Shown here piece by piece: positions 5,537 to 6,758 of a stretch of 6,758 nt of DNA. The DNA is from an uncultured Dialister sp. (GTDB lineage Bacteria > Bacillota > Negativicutes > Veillonellales > Dialisteraceae). The notes below the pieces were generated by a model. That model did not search any database. It was not told the DNA's origin and saw only the letters and a list, made by a program, of their open reading frames with translations. Where the stretch lies: the NCBI GenBank assembly GCA_900545785.1, contig URAA01000082.1:1-6758 (forward strand). Direction: 5' to 3'. Within the stretch, counting starts at the first letter, position 1. Each line of letters opens with the position of its first letter. The position numbers and the translations under genes were made by a program.

Positions 5537-6758
5537 TGAACAGCGGATTAATCAGAAAAGATTTTCCTATTTTAGATACGAAAGTGAACGGTCGTCCCGT
5601 CGTTTATTTTGATAATGCCGCAACGACACAGCGTCCGCTTTCCGTAGTATCGGCGGTTACCGATTATGTGCTTCATCATAACGGAAATCCCCACAGAGGG
5701 GCTCATGTTTTTGCCATAAGTGCATCGGAAGCTTATGATACGTCCAAGACGATTGTAAAAAAATTCATCGGTGCCGCAAGCGAAAGAGAAATCATTTATA
5801 CGAGAAATACGTCGGAAAGTTTGAATTTGGTGGCCCGTTCTTATGGCGAAACCCATTTAAAAGAAGGAGATAAAATTCTTATTCCGATTACGGAACATCA
5901 CTCCAATCTGGTCGTTTGGCAGAGAGCGGCCCAAAAAACGGGGGCGGTTCTTGATTATATTTGTATAGACAAGAAAACCGGACATTTTTTGGAAGAAGAT
6001 CTGAAGAAAATAGATGATCCGAAAGTAAAAATTTTAGCTTTTGCTCAGGTCAGCAATGTGATGGGGATCGATTTTGATGCAAAGCCGTTGATTGACCGGG
6101 CGCATAAACACGGAGCCGTCGTCGTTCTTGACGGAGCACAGAGCACGCCTCATAAAAGAATAAATGTACAGGAACTGGATTGTGATTTCTTTGCATTTTC
6201 GGGACATAAAATGTGTTCTATGGGCGGTATCGGCGTTCTTTACGGAAAAGAAAAACTTTTGAATGAAATGGAACCTTTCCTCCTGGGAGGGGACATGATA
6301 GAAAATGTATATGAACAGGAGACGGTTTTTGCTGAATTGCCCGCCAAGTTTGAAGCGGGCACCCAATATGTGGAAGGTGCCGTAGGACTTGTGGCTGCCA
6401 TCAATTATATTGAGGCTCTCGGCTATGATGAAATACGGGCACAAGAGAAAAAATTGGTCACCCGTGCCATGGAAGGAATGAAAAAGCTTCCTTTCATCCA
6501 TATTATCGGTACGGATAATCCGGAAGAAAAAGAGGGGCTGATTGCATTTACCGTAGAGGGAGTGCATCCTCACGATGTGGCTCAGATTTTGTCCAATGAC
6601 GGTATCTGTATCCGCACGGGACATCATTGCGCAGAACCGCTTCATATTTATTTGGGCGTGAATGCCACTTGCCGGGCAAGCTTCTATTTCTATAACACGG
6701 AAGAAGAAGTGGATTATTTCTTGGAAAAGTTAAAAGATGTACGTAAAAGATCGGAAGA
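5536..6758 (+). CDS. sufS: Cysteine desulfurase SufS (group II), 3' end missing
   Basis: PLP-dependent enzyme that converts cysteine to alanine and holds the sulfur as a cysteine persulfide for transfer to the SUF scaffold. The window shows 407 codons with no stop; E. coli and Bacillus SufS have about 406 residues, so probably only a few residues are lost. Evidence: N-terminal YFDNAATTQRP, PITEHHSNLVVW, the AQVSNVMG segment, DGAQSTPH (PLP-ring Asp region), PLP lysine in FSGHKM (Lys225; E. coli Lys226), KFEAGTQ, the catalytic cysteine in IRTGHHCAEPLH (Cys365; E. coli Cys364), and the VNATCRASFYFYNT tail. The RxGHHC context marks the SufS/CsdA group rather than IscS/NifS. After the lysine the family pattern GPTGIG or GPMGIG is replaced by SMGGIG (228-233). 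The start ATG overlaps the sufD stop. SufU or a similar sulfur acceptor is expected downstream. Confidence 0.96.
   Translation, partial: MNSGLIRKDFPILDTKVNGRPVVYFDNAATTQRPLSVVSAVTDYVLHHNGNPHRGAHVFAISASEAYDTSKTIVKKFIGAASEREIIYTRNTSESLNLVARSYGETHLKEGDKILIPITEHHSNLVVWQRAAQKTGAVLDYICIDKKTGHFLEEDLKKIDDPKVKILAFAQVSNVMGIDFDAKPLIDRAHKHGAVVVLDGAQSTPHKRINVQELDCDFFAFSGHKMCSMGGIGVLYGKEKLLNEMEPFLLGGDMIENVYEQETVFAELPAKFEAGTQYVEGAVGLVAAINYIEALGYDEIRAQEKKLVTRAMEGMKKLPFIHIIGTDNPEEKEGLIAFTVEGVHPHDVAQILSNDGICIRTGHHCAEPLHIYLGVNATCRASFYFYNTEEEVDYFLEKLKDVRKRSE

Noticed and set aside
6034..6645. 203-codon open frame on the - strand within sufS
   Set aside because: It is antisense to conserved SufS motifs including the PLP lysine and catalytic cysteine. 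It has no family features of its own.

Overview
The window is an ordinary chromosomal stretch of a low-to-mid GC anaerobic Firmicute. All genes lie on the + strand. It holds the end of a peroxide-detoxification unit (ahpC and an AhpF-type flavoprotein) followed by most of a SUF iron-sulfur cluster assembly operon (sufC-sufB-sufD-sufS). The suf order, with B straight after C and a short SufD, together with strong AGGAGG-type ribosome binding sites, points to Clostridia or Negativicutes (a Dialister/Veillonella-like lineage is a guess). It does not fit Bacillus, which has sufCDSUB, or Enterobacteria, which have sufABCDSE.

Layout. Bases 3-407 are the C-terminal 134 codons of AhpC, cut by the window edge. 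Bases 422-2053 encode a 543-residue NAD(P)H-dependent disulfide reductase. Its N-terminal half is thioredoxin-reductase-like. Its C-terminal half matches the tandem thioredoxin-fold N-terminal domain of classical AhpF, so the domain order is swapped relative to the E. coli enzyme. A strong intrinsic terminator follows at 2065-2094. The only gene-free stretch (2054-2323) holds that terminator, a set of inverted repeats, a good sigma-A-type promoter (TTTACA-N17-TAAAAT) and a short leader with a perfect 10-bp hairpin. Then come sufC (2324-3067), sufB (3071-4483), sufD (4493-5536) and sufS (from 5536, cut by the right edge within a few residues of its expected end). These four genes are separated by 3 nt, 9 nt and a 1-nt overlap, so they are almost certainly one transcript. 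A scaffold/sulfur-transfer gene such as sufU would be expected just outside.

How the genes work together. AhpC reduces peroxides at a cysteine and is re-reduced by the flavoprotein, which passes electrons from NAD(P)H through FAD and two CxxC pairs. The SUF proteins build Fe-S clusters: SufS takes sulfur from cysteine, and the SufB-SufC2-SufD ATPase scaffold assembles the cluster. Both units serve a cell that must cope with oxygen or peroxide damage to Fe-S enzymes, but the terminator and separate promoter show they are transcribed independently.

I see no mobile element, CRISPR array, tRNA, rRNA or sign of horizontal transfer. The coding genes are recognisable families. The least ordinary features are the swapped domain order in the AhpF-like protein and the dense, symmetrical suf control region.
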